Origin: Streptomyces spinosus
GTDB lineage: Bacteria; Actinomycetota; Actinomycetes; Streptomycetales; Streptomycetaceae
Assembly: GCF_020400655.1 (NCBI RefSeq)
Contig: NZ_JAINRC010000010.1
Span: 248,001-312,000, forward strand
Length of the DNA: 64,000 bases
Reading direction: 5' to 3'
The notes beneath the pieces were generated by a model. The model had not been told where the DNA came from. It saw only the letters and a program-made list of their open reading frames with translations, and searched no databases. Positions within the stretch are counted from its first letter, which is position 1. The number at the start of each line of letters is the position of its first letter. Both the position numbers and the translations under genes were made by a program. Shown here in pieces: positions 25,587 to 33,967 of the stretch.

Positions 25587-26600
25587 CTACCTGAGCACGA
25601 CGGTGTGGGCCCCGCGCGGTACCAGTTCCCCGACCACCGGCGCCCCGGGCACCTCGCCGGCGACGAGCAGTCCGCCGGAGGTCTGGGCGTCGGCGAGCAG
25701 CAGCCGGGTGTCCGCGTCGGTGTCCCCGAAGTCGGTGTGCGGCGCGACCCACTCCAGGTTCCGCCGGGTGCCGCCGCTGACGTACCCGTCCCGTACGGCC
25801 TCCCGGGCGCCCTCCAGGTACGGCACGGCGGCGGTGTCGACCACGGCCGTGACGCCCGAGGCCCGGGCCAGCTTGTGCAGATGGCCGAGGAAGCCGAACC
25901 CGGTGACGTCGGTGGCGCACTCGGCGCCGGCGGCCAGCGCCGCCTCGGACGCGTCGCGGTTGAGGGCCGCCATCGTGGCGACGGCGTGCGCGAACCGCTC
26001 GCCGGTGGCCTTGTGGCGGTTGTTCAGGACGCCGATGCCGAGCGGCTTGGTCAGCGACAGCGGCAGCCCGGGCCGGCCGGCGTCGTTGCGCAGCAGCCGC
26101 GCCGGATCGGCGATGCCGGTGACGGCCATGCCGTACTTGGGCTCGGGGTCGTCGACGCTGTGCCCGCCGCCGACGTGGCAGCCCGCCTCGGTGGCGATGT
26201 CCAGTCCGCCGCGCAGCACCTCGCGGGCGAGTGCGAACGGGAGCCGGTCGCGCGGCCAGGCGAGCAGGTTGACGGCCAGCACCGGCCGGCCGCCCATCGC
26301 GTACACGTCGGACAGGGCGTTGGCGGCGGCGATCCGGCCCCAGTCGTAGGGGTCGTCCACGACCGGGGTGAAGAAGTCGGCCGTGGACACGAGGGCGGTC
26401 CCCCGGTGCGTGACGACGGCCGCGTCGTCACCGGTGGCGAGGCCGACGAGCAGCGGGGTGTCGCCGCCGGCGAGCGGCGGTGCGGTCAGCCCGGCGACCA
26501 CCTCCTCCAGCTCCCCGGGCGGGATCTTGCAGGCGCAGCCGCCGCCGTGGGCGAACTGCGTGAGCCGTACGGGCGCCTGACGGGCCGGTGTCGTTGTCAT
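25587..26600 (-). CDS. selD: selenide, water dikinase (selenophosphate synthetase)
   Basis: The 337-residue enzyme makes selenophosphate from selenide and ATP, the selenium donor for Sec-tRNA synthesis. The N-terminal HGGGCACKIPPGEL contains the catalytic Cys/Lys pair (Cys form, not Sec). ATP- and Mg-binding motifs of the AIR-synthase fold follow: GDDAAV, STADFFTPVVDDPYDWGRIAAANALSDVYAMGG, and the C-terminal TDVTGFGFLGHL. The ATG at 26600 has AGGAG 9-10 bases upstream; an ATG at 26621 lacks a ribosome site. It starts 37 bases from tRNA-Sec on the opposite strand. Confidence 0.95.
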   Translation of the reverse strand: MTTTPARQAPVRLTQFAHGGGCACKIPPGELEEVVAGLTAPPLAGGDTPLLVGLATGDDAAVVTHRGTALVSTADFFTPVVDDPYDWGRIAAANALSDVYAMGGRPVLAVNLLAWPRDRLPFALAREVLRGGLDIATEAGCHVGGGHSVDDPEPKYGMAVTGIADPARLLRNDAGRPGLPLSLTKPLGIGVLNNRHKATGERFAHAVATMAALNRDASEAALAAGAECATDVTGFGFLGHLHKLARASGVTAVVDTAAVPYLEGAREAVRDGYVSGGTRRNLEWVAPHTDFGDTDADTRLLLADAQTSGGLLVAGEVPGAPVVGELVPRGAHTVVLR

Positions 26601-26637
26601 ACCGGTGGTCTCCTGGGGCATTAGCCTGACGAGCGGT

Positions 26638-26730
26638 GGAGGCGTGTGGGTGCCTGGTGGCCCTCCCGGTCTTCAAAACCGAGGTGCCCGAGGATCTCGG
26701 GCAGGCGGGTTCGATTCCCGTCCGCCTCCG
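26638..26730 (+). tRNA. selC: tRNA-Sec (anticodon TCA)
   Basis: A 93-nt tRNA with anticodon TCA at 26673-26675 in a CTTCAAA loop. The acceptor arm pairs GGAGGCG with CGCCTCC (the eighth position, T opposite C, does not pair). The D arm is long, and the variable arm is extended: TGCCCGAG and CTCGGGCA, an 8-bp stem with a GAT loop. The T arm is GCGGG/CCCGT around TTCGATT, and the discriminator base is G. CCA is not encoded. The long variable arm and UCA anticodon identify selenocysteine tRNA. Its 3' half overlaps selB on the other strand. Confidence 0.95.
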
Positions 26731-28505
26731 TTCCCCTCCCCCGGCGCCGTTCGGCAGCGCCGGCGCTGGTCGTCGACGCGTTCCGTGTACCCGCGGGCGT
26801 CCAGGAACTCCAGCAGCGGTACGGCCACCCGGCGGGTGGTGTCGAGCGCGCGCCGGGCCTCGCTGAGCGTGAACGGCTGGGGCAGCGCGCGCAGGACGGC
26901 GGCGGCGTCGGCGTCCGCGCCGGGCAGCAGCACGATCCCGTCGGCGATGCGGAGCAGGGCTCCCGCCGCGGCGGCGGCGGCCGACGCCCGGCGGTCGAGC
27001 CCCAGTTCGGCGAGCCGCCCGGCCTCCGGGGCGCGGAACGGGGCGCGGGCGAGATCCCGGCGCAGGGCGTCCACGGCGGCGCGGACCGGCGCGGGCAGGG
27101 CCGGTGCGGAGCTGTCCGCGGGGTGCAGGCGGCCCTGCTCCGCCCGCAGCCGGGGCTGTGCCGCCGCCAGCGCGTCGACCAGGGCGCGGTCGGGCAGGCC
27201 GAGCAGCCGGCGGGCCGCCTCGGTGGGCAGGCCCGGGTCCAGCGGGTGGGCGCGGGCGTGCTCCAGGACGTGGCCGGCCAGCCGCTCCTTCAGCAGGCTC
27301 CAGTGCGCCGCGTCGGCGAGCCAGTCCCCGGCGACGGGGTCGGCGGGCGCCGGGACGCCCATCGCCCGCAGGTCCGCGCGGCGGACGAGCCTGCGGCGGC
27401 GCAGTTCGGCGGCGCCGTCCGGACGGCCGGTCATCGTCTCCAGCTCGGCCGCGCGGGCCCGGCCGGCGCCGCGCCGGGTCAGCCGGGGCGGCCGTACGTC
27501 GAGGACGGTGACGCCGCGGGGCGGGCGGGTGCCACCGGGTTCGCGCAGCACCGCGCGGTCGCCGACCCGCAGGGGCAGACCGCGGCGCAGGGTGAGCCGG
27601 GCGGTGTCCGGGCCGAGCGGGCGGACGGTCACCGGCACGGCGGCCGTCCCGATGTGCAGGGTGACGTTCCGGGGCAGGTCGGCCACCGGCTCCCCGGTGA
27701 CCCGTACGTCGGCCACCTCGGTGCTCAGCCAGCGCTCCGGGGTGAGCAGCACCTGGCCGCGGCCCAGGGCGGTGTCCCCCTGGCCGTGGACGTTCACGGC
27801 GACGCGGGCCACCGCGCCGACGGCCGTCCGCTCCTCGTGCAGGCTCTGCAGGCCGCGCACCCGCACGGCCGATCCGTCCGGGGTGACCAGCCGGTCGCCG
27901 ACGCGCAGGGTGCCCGCGCCGAGGGTGCCGGTCACCACGGTGCCGTGGCCCCGGACGGTGAACGCCCGGTCGAGCCACAGGCGCACGTCGGCGTCGGTGT
28001 CGGGCGCGGGCAACCCGGCGGCCATCCGGGCCAGTTCGGCACGCAGTTCGTCGAGTCCCGCGCCGGTGACCGCGCTGACCGCGACCTGAGGCACCTTGCC
28101 GAGGGAGGTGCCGGCCAGCCGCTCGACGGCGTCGGCGCGGACCGGCTCGGGGTCGGCGAGGTCGCTGCGGGTCACCGCGAGGACCGCGTGCCGGACGCCG
28201 AGCGCGTCCAGGAGGGAGAGGTGCTCCTGCGACTGGGGCTGCCAGCCCTGGTCGGCGGCGACCACGAACAGCACGGCGGGTACGGGGCCGACACCGGCGA
28301 GCATGGTCGGCACGAACCGCTCGTGACCGGGTACGTCGACGAACGCCAGGTGGTCCGTGCCGAGCCGGGTCCACACGAAGCCCAGGTCCAGGGTGAGTCC
28401 GCGGCGCCGCTCCTCCTCGTACCGGTCGGGCTCCATGCCGGTGAGGGCGCGGACCAGCGCGGACTTACCGTGATCGACGTGTCCGGCGGTGGCGAGAACG
28501 CGCAT
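26673..28505 (-). CDS. selB: selenocysteine-specific elongation factor
   Basis: The 610-residue GTPase delivers Sec-tRNA to UGA codons marked by a SECIS. The G motifs are GHVDHGKS (P loop), DVPGHERFV (G3) and TRSD (G4). EF-Tu-like beta barrels follow, and from about residue 380 a C-terminal series of winged-helix domains binds the SECIS RNA. The ATG at 28505 has GGGAGG upstream; a GTG directly before it is an alternative. The frame continues antisense through the 3' half of tRNA-Sec and stops at a UGA that is the complement of the Sec anticodon, so the last 20 or so residues are dictated by tRNA sequence. Confidence 0.93.
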   Translation of the reverse strand: MRVLATAGHVDHGKSALVRALTGMEPDRYEEERRRGLTLDLGFVWTRLGTDHLAFVDVPGHERFVPTMLAGVGPVPAVLFVVAADQGWQPQSQEHLSLLDALGVRHAVLAVTRSDLADPEPVRADAVERLAGTSLGKVPQVAVSAVTGAGLDELRAELARMAAGLPAPDTDADVRLWLDRAFTVRGHGTVVTGTLGAGTLRVGDRLVTPDGSAVRVRGLQSLHEERTAVGAVARVAVNVHGQGDTALGRGQVLLTPERWLSTEVADVRVTGEPVADLPRNVTLHIGTAAVPVTVRPLGPDTARLTLRRGLPLRVGDRAVLREPGGTRPPRGVTVLDVRPPRLTRRGAGRARAAELETMTGRPDGAAELRRRRLVRRADLRAMGVPAPADPVAGDWLADAAHWSLLKERLAGHVLEHARAHPLDPGLPTEAARRLLGLPDRALVDALAAAQPRLRAEQGRLHPADSSAPALPAPVRAAVDALRRDLARAPFRAPEAGRLAELGLDRRASAAAAAAGALLRIADGIVLLPGADADAAAVLRALPQPFTLSEARRALDTTRRVAVPLLEFLDARGYTERVDDQRRRCRTAPGEGNGGGRESNPPARDPRAPRF

Positions 28506-28700
28506 CACACCTCCCTGTCGCGGGCGGCCGGCGTCACGCTCCGGACGCCCGGCCCCGCGCCGTTCCCCTCACGCGGACGCCGGAGCGGGCGGCCCCGCCT
28601 TCCGCGCCCCTCGACGACCAGCATCACACCGTCCACGCCTCCACGGGGACCCCCGGCTCCCCTCGCCCCTCCGCGCGGACCCGGCAGGGTGTCCCCCGCC

Positions 28701-30104
28701 TCACCTTCCGCGCCCTTCCACGGCGGGCCGCGCCGCCCGCACGGCCTCGGCCAGCCGGTCGTCGTCCCGCGGTGGCACCGCCCTCAGGTCCAGCAGGCAG
28801 CGCCCCGTCTCCAGGCGGCCGAGGACCGGGACACGGCCGGTGCGCAGCGCGGCGGCGTACGGTTCGGGCAGCGAGAGCGCGGCGCTCGGCAGGGTGACAC
28901 CGGGGGCGCCCCCGCCGCCGACCGTCGCGGCGCTCTCGACGGCCACGACGTCGATCCCGTCGGCGGCCAGCCCCGCGGCCAGCCGGTCGGCGCGGGCCCG
29001 CAGCAGGGCCGGGTCGGCGGTGAGGGCGAGCGCGGTCGGGGTGGGCGGGCCGGTGAGGGTGGCCTCCAGGGCGGCCAGGGTCAGCTTGTCGACGCGCAGG
29101 GCGCGGGCCAGCGGGTGCCGGGCCAGGGCGCGGACCAGGTCCTCCCGGCCGAGCAGCAGCCCGCACTGGGGTCCGCCGAGCAGTTTGTCGCCGCTCGCGG
29201 TGACGAGCGCGGCACCGGCGCGCAGCTGGGTGTCGGCGTCGGGCTCCTCGGGCAGGGCCGGGTGGGGCGCGAGCAGCCCGGAGCCGATGTCGACGACGAC
29301 CGGCACGCCGAGGCCGGCGAGGTCGGCGACCTCGGCGGACCGGGTGAAGCCGGTGATCCGGAAGTTGGACGGGTGGACCTTCAGCACGAACCCGGTGTCC
29401 GGTCCGACGGCGGCCGCGTAGTCGGCGGGGACCGTGCGGTTGGTCGTACCGACCTCCCGGAGCCGGGCACCGGTGGAGACGAGCAGGTCGGGCAGGCGGA
29501 AGCCGTCGCCGATCTCCACCATCTCGCCCCGGCTGACCACGATCTCCTTGCCGGCCGCGAGGGCGGTGGCGGCGAGCACGAGGGCGGCGGCGCCGTTGTT
29601 GACGACGTGGGCGGCGCCGGCAACCGGCACCGCGTCGCGCAGGGCGGCGAGCGCGGAGCGTCCTCTGCGGGCCCGGACACCGGTCGTCAGGTCGAGTTCG
29701 ACGTCGGTGGGACCGGCCGCTTCCTGGACGGCCCGCCGGGCCGCGGCGGACAGCGGCGCCCGGCCGAGGTTGGTGTGCAGCAGCACGCCGGTGGCGTTGA
29801 GCACCGGGCGCAGGCCGCTCGCGGTGCCGGGCAGCAGGTCCAGGGCCGTCCGCGGGACCTGTTCCGGTGGGATGCCGCCCGCGCGGGCCCGCTCCTGCGC
29901 CTGCCGCACGGCGGCCTTCACCCGGTGCGTGCCGAGCCGTTCCACCGCCTCGGCGAGCCGGGGGTCGCGCAGGAGGGTGTCGGTGCGCGGGATGCGGCGG
30001 CGTGCGTCGCCGGCCGCTTCCCGCTGCCGGGGCGGGTCCGTGGTCACGGGAGCGCCGCGCGCGCCGTCCTCGGCTGTCCCTCCTGGTACCGGCCGCTGTT
30101 CCAT
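28701..30104 (-). CDS. selA: L-seryl-tRNA(Sec) selenium transferase
   Basis: The 467-residue PLP enzyme converts Ser-tRNA(Sec) to Sec-tRNA(Sec) using selenophosphate. Recognisable motifs: NATGVLLHTNLGRAPLS, VNNGAAALVLA, SRGEMVEIGDGFRLPD, VHPSNFRITGFT, and the PLP lysine in SGDKLLGGPQCG. Length matches the bacterial family (about 460). The ATG at 30104 has GGAGG about 11 bases upstream; the frame is open to 30155. It lies 195 bases upstream of selB on the same strand, so selA and selB may share a transcript. Confidence 0.93.
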   Translation of the reverse strand: MEQRPVPGGTAEDGARGAPVTTDPPRQREAAGDARRRIPRTDTLLRDPRLAEAVERLGTHRVKAAVRQAQERARAGGIPPEQVPRTALDLLPGTASGLRPVLNATGVLLHTNLGRAPLSAAARRAVQEAAGPTDVELDLTTGVRARRGRSALAALRDAVPVAGAAHVVNNGAAALVLAATALAAGKEIVVSRGEMVEIGDGFRLPDLLVSTGARLREVGTTNRTVPADYAAAVGPDTGFVLKVHPSNFRITGFTRSAEVADLAGLGVPVVVDIGSGLLAPHPALPEEPDADTQLRAGAALVTASGDKLLGGPQCGLLLGREDLVRALARHPLARALRVDKLTLAALEATLTGPPTPTALALTADPALLRARADRLAAGLAADGIDVVAVESAATVGGGGAPGVTLPSAALSLPEPYAAALRTGRVPVLGRLETGRCLLDLRAVPPRDDDRLAEAVRAARPAVEGRGR

Positions 30105-30237
30105 GCCGCCCCTGTCCTCCCGGTCCGGCCCTGTGCCCGTACGGACTCGGCCCATCGTCTCCCAGTGCCCCCGGCGGGCCGTCCGACACGCCGGAACGGA
30201 CGTTGGCGGTGGCCGTCACCCGGGTACTCGGCGCGGC

Positions 30238-30588
30238 ATGAAGGACCACGAGGACAAGCGACAGGACGAGAACGCGACGGCGGCCGAGCGGGCCGCGCGC
30301 CGGGAGCGCGAGGCGGACCGCGAGCGCGCCGCGTCCCGGCCGTTCGACTACCCCTACCCGGAGCGCCGGGCGAACGTCCGGGCCCGGCGGCACATCAGCG
30401 AGGCCCAGGCCGCCGCGGACACACCGCCGGGGATTCCCGGCGGCTACGGCACGACGGGTGGCGGCCAGCCCGGTGCCACCGGTGCCGCCCACCCGCCGTC
30501 CCCGGAGCACCGCACCACGTCGGCGGGGACGCCGGCCGCGGAGCCGGGCAGTGACGACGAGGGGCCGGTGAACCGCTCCGAACGCTGA
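30238..30588 (+). CDS. hypothetical charged protein (116 aa)
   Basis: The product is rich in Arg, Glu and Asp in its first half (RAARREREADRERAA) and in Gly, Pro and Thr in its second half, so it is probably largely disordered. A short conserved-looking core is RPFDYPYPERRANVRARRHIS. It has no signal peptide or membrane segment. Third-position G/C bias supports a real gene, but the ribosome site is weak and the family is not recognised. It is divergent from selA with about 130 bases between them. Confidence 0.5.
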   Translation: MKDHEDKRQDENATAAERAARREREADRERAASRPFDYPYPERRANVRARRHISEAQAAADTPPGIPGGYGTTGGGQPGATGAAHPPSPEHRTTSAGTPAAEPGSDDEGPVNRSER

Positions 30589-30925
30589 GGGGCGGCAGTG
30601 ACGAGGGGCCTGCGGAAGACTCACGGTGTCCGCGGGGGGTCCAAGCTTCGCCATGACCCCGGTCCGGCTCGGCGCGGCGAGCGCGCCGACGCCGTCCGCG
30701 GCGGCGACGGTCGCCACCACGGACGTCAGCAGTGCGCAGAGCACACCGCCCGCCGGCTGGAACCGCGGGGCCGCCCCGATGATGCGTACCGCACCGCGAG
30801 GTGCGTGCCGGGCGCGGCCGGCAGGTCCCGGGGGAGCATGCCGCGCAGGAGGGCGGTGATCGTGCCGCGGGGGTGGCGGGCGGGCCCCGGCTCCGGCCCG
30901 CCCGGTGCCCCGGTCGGGCTCGCCG
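30589..30925. other. 337-bp stretch without a convincing gene
   Basis: No frame has a good start, ribosome site and recognisable domain. On the minus strand, around 30660-30790, a short hydrophobic stretch (GGVLCALLTSVVATVAAADGV) could be the remnant of a membrane-protein end, but it has no identifiable continuation. Confidence 0.4.
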
Positions 30926-31246
30926 TCAGCGGACCTCGGAATCGATGCCGGTGATCACCGCGGGCCCGAGCGGTGCCGTCCGCTCGTCGAGCCCCGCCTG
31001 CTGGAGCGCGGAGCCCGCGAGCCTGCGGGCCTCCTCCTCGGCGTGCCGGCCGGTGTCCGCGTCCACGGTCAGGCGCAGGGTGAAGGTGTTGTCGTCGTTG
31101 ACGCTGAGCGCGTCCAGGTCCTCGGCGCTGCCCAGGTGCGTGCCGTGCGGATCGGCGGGCCGGAGCGCCTGGGCCAGCCGGGTGCGGGTGTCGGCCTCGA
31201 TCCCGGTGGTGAAGGTGCCGGGGACGCTGATCACGTAGGTCGTCAT
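30926..31246 (-). CDS. hypothetical protein (106 aa)
   Basis: The small soluble protein begins MTTYVISVPGTFTTGIEAD and has alternating hydrophobic residues suggesting a compact alpha/beta domain (TFTLRLTVDADTGRHAEEEARRLAGSALQQAGLDE). No catalytic motif is apparent. The ATG has AAAGGA 7 bases upstream. It is transcribed divergently from the small secreted protein gene. The function is not recognised. Confidence 0.65.
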   Translation of the reverse strand: MTTYVISVPGTFTTGIEADTRTRLAQALRPADPHGTHLGSAEDLDALSVNDDNTFTLRLTVDADTGRHAEEEARRLAGSALQQAGLDERTAPLGPAVITGIDSEVR

Positions 31247-31448
31247 GAGACGGTCCTTTCCTCGGGCGTACGCCCGTCTACCCCGATTCGCGGACTTCGC
31301 ACAGGGGCGGCGCGCGCGTCCGCGGGCGTCACCCGGACGGTGGACGTGCCCGTGTCGGCTCGGGGGCCCGGTGCGGCGGGGGTGGGAGATTACGGCTGCG
31401 GCCCCTCGGTCCGCCTCTCGCCCGCCCCGCTCGACGAAGGACTCGCCC

Positions 31449-31784
31449 ATGTCACGCAAGGCCGCGCCCCCGCGCCTGTGCCGTCAGCTCGCCGCCGTAC
31501 TCGGCGGTGTCGCCCTCGCTCTGTCCGCCCCGGGCTCCGCGCTCGCCGCCGACGGCACGTTCCTCTGGGTCGGGCCCCGCGGCAAGGCGTACGCCATCGA
31601 CAACCCGCCGGACCACAGGTGCCTCGACATGGCCCAGGAGGCGCGCGGCGCCCACAACGGGACGAGGAAGCCGCTCGTCGTCTACCCGGAGAAGGGGTGC
31701 CGGGGGACGGCGCTGCGGCTCGCCCCCGGCCGGTCGGCCCCCGCGAACGCCCGCTTCGCCAGCGTGGTGTTCAACCCGCGCTGA
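31449..31784 (+). CDS. small secreted protein (111 aa)
   Basis: A classic Sec signal peptide covers about the first 33 residues, with basic residues, the hydrophobic core LAAVLGGVALALSA, and cleavage after GSALA. The mature protein of about 78 residues has two cysteines (HRCLDM and KGCRGT) likely to form a disulfide, and an aromatic, Gly-rich start (GTFLWVGPRGKAYAI). No known domain is recognised; a small beta-rich extracellular fold is plausible. GAAGGA precedes the ATG by 8 bases. Confidence 0.7.
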   Translation: MSRKAAPPRLCRQLAAVLGGVALALSAPGSALAADGTFLWVGPRGKAYAIDNPPDHRCLDMAQEARGAHNGTRKPLVVYPEKGCRGTALRLAPGRSAPANARFASVVFNPR

Positions 31785-31818
31785 CGGTCGCGCACACCCC
31801 GCGAGGGGGCGCGGGCCC

Positions 31819-32550
31819 TCAGATCCAGCCGTCGAGCGCGCCCATGAAGCCGTCGAAGTCGTCACGGTAGACGCAGTGCCCCGCTCCCTCGACCGTCCGG
31901 ACCTCGAAGCCCCGCCGCACCAGGTCCTCGTCCAGGCCGGGCCGCAGGAGTTCGCCGGCGCCGGCCAGGATCACGAGGGAGGGCACCACGGGGCGTGCCG
32001 GTGTCCGGCTGACCGCGTAGATGCCCGGGAGGACCCGGGCGGAGGCGGGGTCCCAGTCGGCGAGCGTGGCCAGTTCCACGTCCACGTCGGCTTCGTCCCA
32101 GCGCGGGTTGAGGCTCCTGACCATCGCGCGGTTCGCGGACTTGAAGGCGGCGAAGTACGCGGACGCCTCGACCACTCTGGGGCGTATGTCCCAGGCGGGG
32201 TCGCAGTAGACGGCCCGGGCGGGCACCAGCCGTTCGACGGCGCCGGCCAGGGCCATGGCCCCGAGCGAGTGGCCGATCACCAGTTCCGGCCGCTCGGGGA
32301 GGGTGTCGACGAGGTCGCCCGCCCAGGCCTCGGGGCTGTACTCGCCCCGGCCGCTCGCGCCGTGCCCGCGCAGGTCCACACCGACGACCCGGTATCCCTT
32401 GCCGGCGAGGACCGGTGCGACCCGGTGCCAGGTGCGGTGGTCGGACATGATTCCGTGCACGAGGACGGCGATCCGGTCGCCGGTCCCCCACTCGTGCGTG
32501 TGCAGCCTCACCGGCGCAGCCTCCCCGTCGTCCTCCGGCCGATCATTCAT
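31819..32550 (-). CDS. alpha/beta-fold hydrolase
   Basis: The 243-residue enzyme has the oxyanion-hole region LVHGIMSDHRTW, the nucleophile elbow GHSLGAMA (Ser), the RGHGAS loop, and a likely catalytic His in VEGAGHCVYRDDF near the C-terminus. It is cytosolic; the substrate cannot be predicted. The ATG at 32550 has no obvious ribosome site, so translation may start at a nearby upstream codon or on a leaderless message. The frame is open upstream for 100 codons without recognisable sequence. Confidence 0.8.
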   Translation of the reverse strand: MNDRPEDDGEAAPVRLHTHEWGTGDRIAVLVHGIMSDHRTWHRVAPVLAGKGYRVVGVDLRGHGASGRGEYSPEAWAGDLVDTLPERPELVIGHSLGAMALAGAVERLVPARAVYCDPAWDIRPRVVEASAYFAAFKSANRAMVRSLNPRWDEADVDVELATLADWDPASARVLPGIYAVSRTPARPVVPSLVILAGAGELLRPGLDEDLVRRGFEVRTVEGAGHCVYRDDFDGFMGALDGWI

Positions 32551-32912
32551 CACGGCCGGCGCCGGATCCACAGCGCACCCGGGGTCGGCCGGCGTCCATC
32601 GTCCCGCGCGCGACGCGGAAATCCGGGTGGCGCGCGCCCGTGTCGGCACGTTGACGTACCGAGATGTCAGGCGGGGGCATCCGGGCGGCGGCCGTCGGAC
32701 GGCCCGGCGGCTTCGCCACGCGCCCCGGCCGAGGGCGATCTGGCGTCCGCCGCTATACGCCCGGGCGCGTGGGGCCGACGGCACGACGGCCGGCCCGGCG
32801 GCCCGGGGCCGTGCCCGGCTGCCCGGCCGAACCCGCCAGGGTACGCCTGAGCGCCGCACGGCCGGGCCCGGCTACGGCCGGCCCGGTCCCGGCGGAAGCG
32901 CGACGGCCGCGC
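32551..32912. other. 362-bp stretch without a gene
   Basis: Between the hydrolase start and the end of the winged-helix gene I see no domain-bearing frame, RNA gene or clear repeat. It probably holds the hydrolase promoter. Confidence 0.4.
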
Positions 32913-33263
32913 TCAGGCGGTCACCACACTGGTCGCATCGCTCTGACCCGAACGCTCCGCCTCGTCCTGGACGAGCATGGACAGGAGCGACGCCACCGTC
33001 AGGCCGATTCCCGCCTCGGCCGGGTGCCGCAGGGTCTTGCTGGGATCGATCCGGTACGTGTTGCCGCGTCCCTCTCGGGTGTGAGACAGGTAACCGTCCT
33101 GCTCCAGGTCCGCGATGATCTTCTGCACAGCGCGCTCGGTGAGCCGACAGCGCGCGGCGATGTCCCGTATGCGCGCGTGTGGGTTGTCCGCGATGGCCGC
33201 GAGTACGCGGGCATGGTTCGTGAGGAAGGTCCACCCGCTGTGCGACTCAGGCACTCCATCCAT
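32913..33263 (-). CDS. winged-helix transcriptional regulator (MarR/ArsR-like)
   Basis: The 116-residue protein has an N-terminal winged helix-turn-helix (about residues 12-70). ARVLAAIADNPHARIRDIAARCRLTERAVQKIIADLE forms the HTH and YLSHTREGRGNTYRI the wing. The C-terminal helix probably dimerises. It is a DNA-binding repressor or activator of unknown target. No ribosome site precedes the ATG, and a promoter-like pair ends about 6 bases upstream, so the message may be leaderless. It is divergent from the STAS gene and may control it. Confidence 0.8.
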   Translation of the reverse strand: MDGVPESHSGWTFLTNHARVLAAIADNPHARIRDIAARCRLTERAVQKIIADLEQDGYLSHTREGRGNTYRIDPSKTLRHPAEAGIGLTVASLLSMLVQDEAERSGQSDATSVVTA

Positions 33264-33269
33264 GCCGCG

Positions 33270-33321
33270 AGTCTACCGACTGAACTTTCATGCACGCAAA
33301 AACACGTATTGCCATTCGTGT
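33270..33321 (-). promoter_or_regulatory. promoter and inverted repeat of the winged-helix gene
   Basis: On the minus strand TTGCGT (33299-33294) and TAGACT (33275-33270) are 18 bases apart, placing transcription start close to the ATG at 33263. ACACG-N10-CGTGT (33302-33321) just upstream is an operator candidate. The region is unusually A+T-rich. Confidence 0.45.
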
Positions 33322-33393
33322 ATTAGTTGACGTACATCAGGGTGAGGGGGCAACGTTGGGTCCAGTCCCTGCGCACAGAGGCGGGAGCAAGCC

Positions 33394-33921
33394 ATGTACA
33401 ACCGCATCCACCGGGCCGAGGTCGCCGGCGGGACCGACCTGCCCTGCCCACGCGGCGCGACGGACGGAATCCCCCCGACCGGCCTGGCCACCGCCTCCTG
33501 CACGCCGAACGGGGACCGGATCCGCGTCCGCGTCCTGGGTGAGCTGGACCGCGACTCCGCGAGCCGGCTCCGCCCCCGCCTGCACGAAGCACTCGACGCG
33601 TCGAAGCGTGGCCTCGACCTGGACCTGGGCGGGCTCGACTTCTGCGACTGCTCCGGCCTGAGCGTCCTGATGGAGTTGCGGCAGCGGGCCGGCGGCCAGG
33701 GCAAGACGGTGGTCATCCGTGTCGGCAGTCCGGTGACCGACAGGCTGCTCGGCCTCCTCGGGGCCCAGGACCTGTTCACGCCGCCGGACCCGCCCCGCCT
33801 GGAACTGCGGCACCCTGGCCCGGCCACCGCCCCCTCGCCGAAACCGGAACCGTCGCCGGGCACCATGTCCTCCCAGGGCCACGCGTACGGGATCGGATGC
33901 CGCCAGACCCCGCGGTGCTGA
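33394..33921 (+). CDS. STAS-domain protein (anti-anti-sigma factor)
   Basis: The 175-residue protein has a single STAS domain (about residues 40-130). The phosphorylatable Ser lies in the signature LDFCDCSGLSVLMELRQRA, and the GELDRDSA strand-loop is present. Such proteins bind HATPase anti-sigma kinases when unphosphorylated and release a sigma factor; PP2C phosphatases such as those at 5402 and 50270 reset them. A disordered Pro-rich tail of about 40 residues follows. GGGAGC precedes the ATG. Confidence 0.85.
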   Translation: MYNRIHRAEVAGGTDLPCPRGATDGIPPTGLATASCTPNGDRIRVRVLGELDRDSASRLRPRLHEALDASKRGLDLDLGGLDFCDCSGLSVLMELRQRAGGQGKTVVIRVGSPVTDRLLGLLGAQDLFTPPDPPRLELRHPGPATAPSPKPEPSPGTMSSQGHAYGIGCRQTPRC

Positions 33922-33967
33922 AGACAGGTCGCGGCGGGGATCCGCTCGCACGGCCGCGCCGGGCGGC

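Noticed and set aside
22033..25920. Minus-strand open frame of about 1300 codons opposite fdhG
   Set aside because: No domain is present and composition is skewed; fdhG on the plus strand has iron-sulfur and molybdopterin motifs throughout.
30598..30954. Plus-strand hypothetical frame in the 30.6-30.9 kb gap
   Set aside because: No ribosome site, no domain, and Arg/Gly-rich composition typical of spurious frames.
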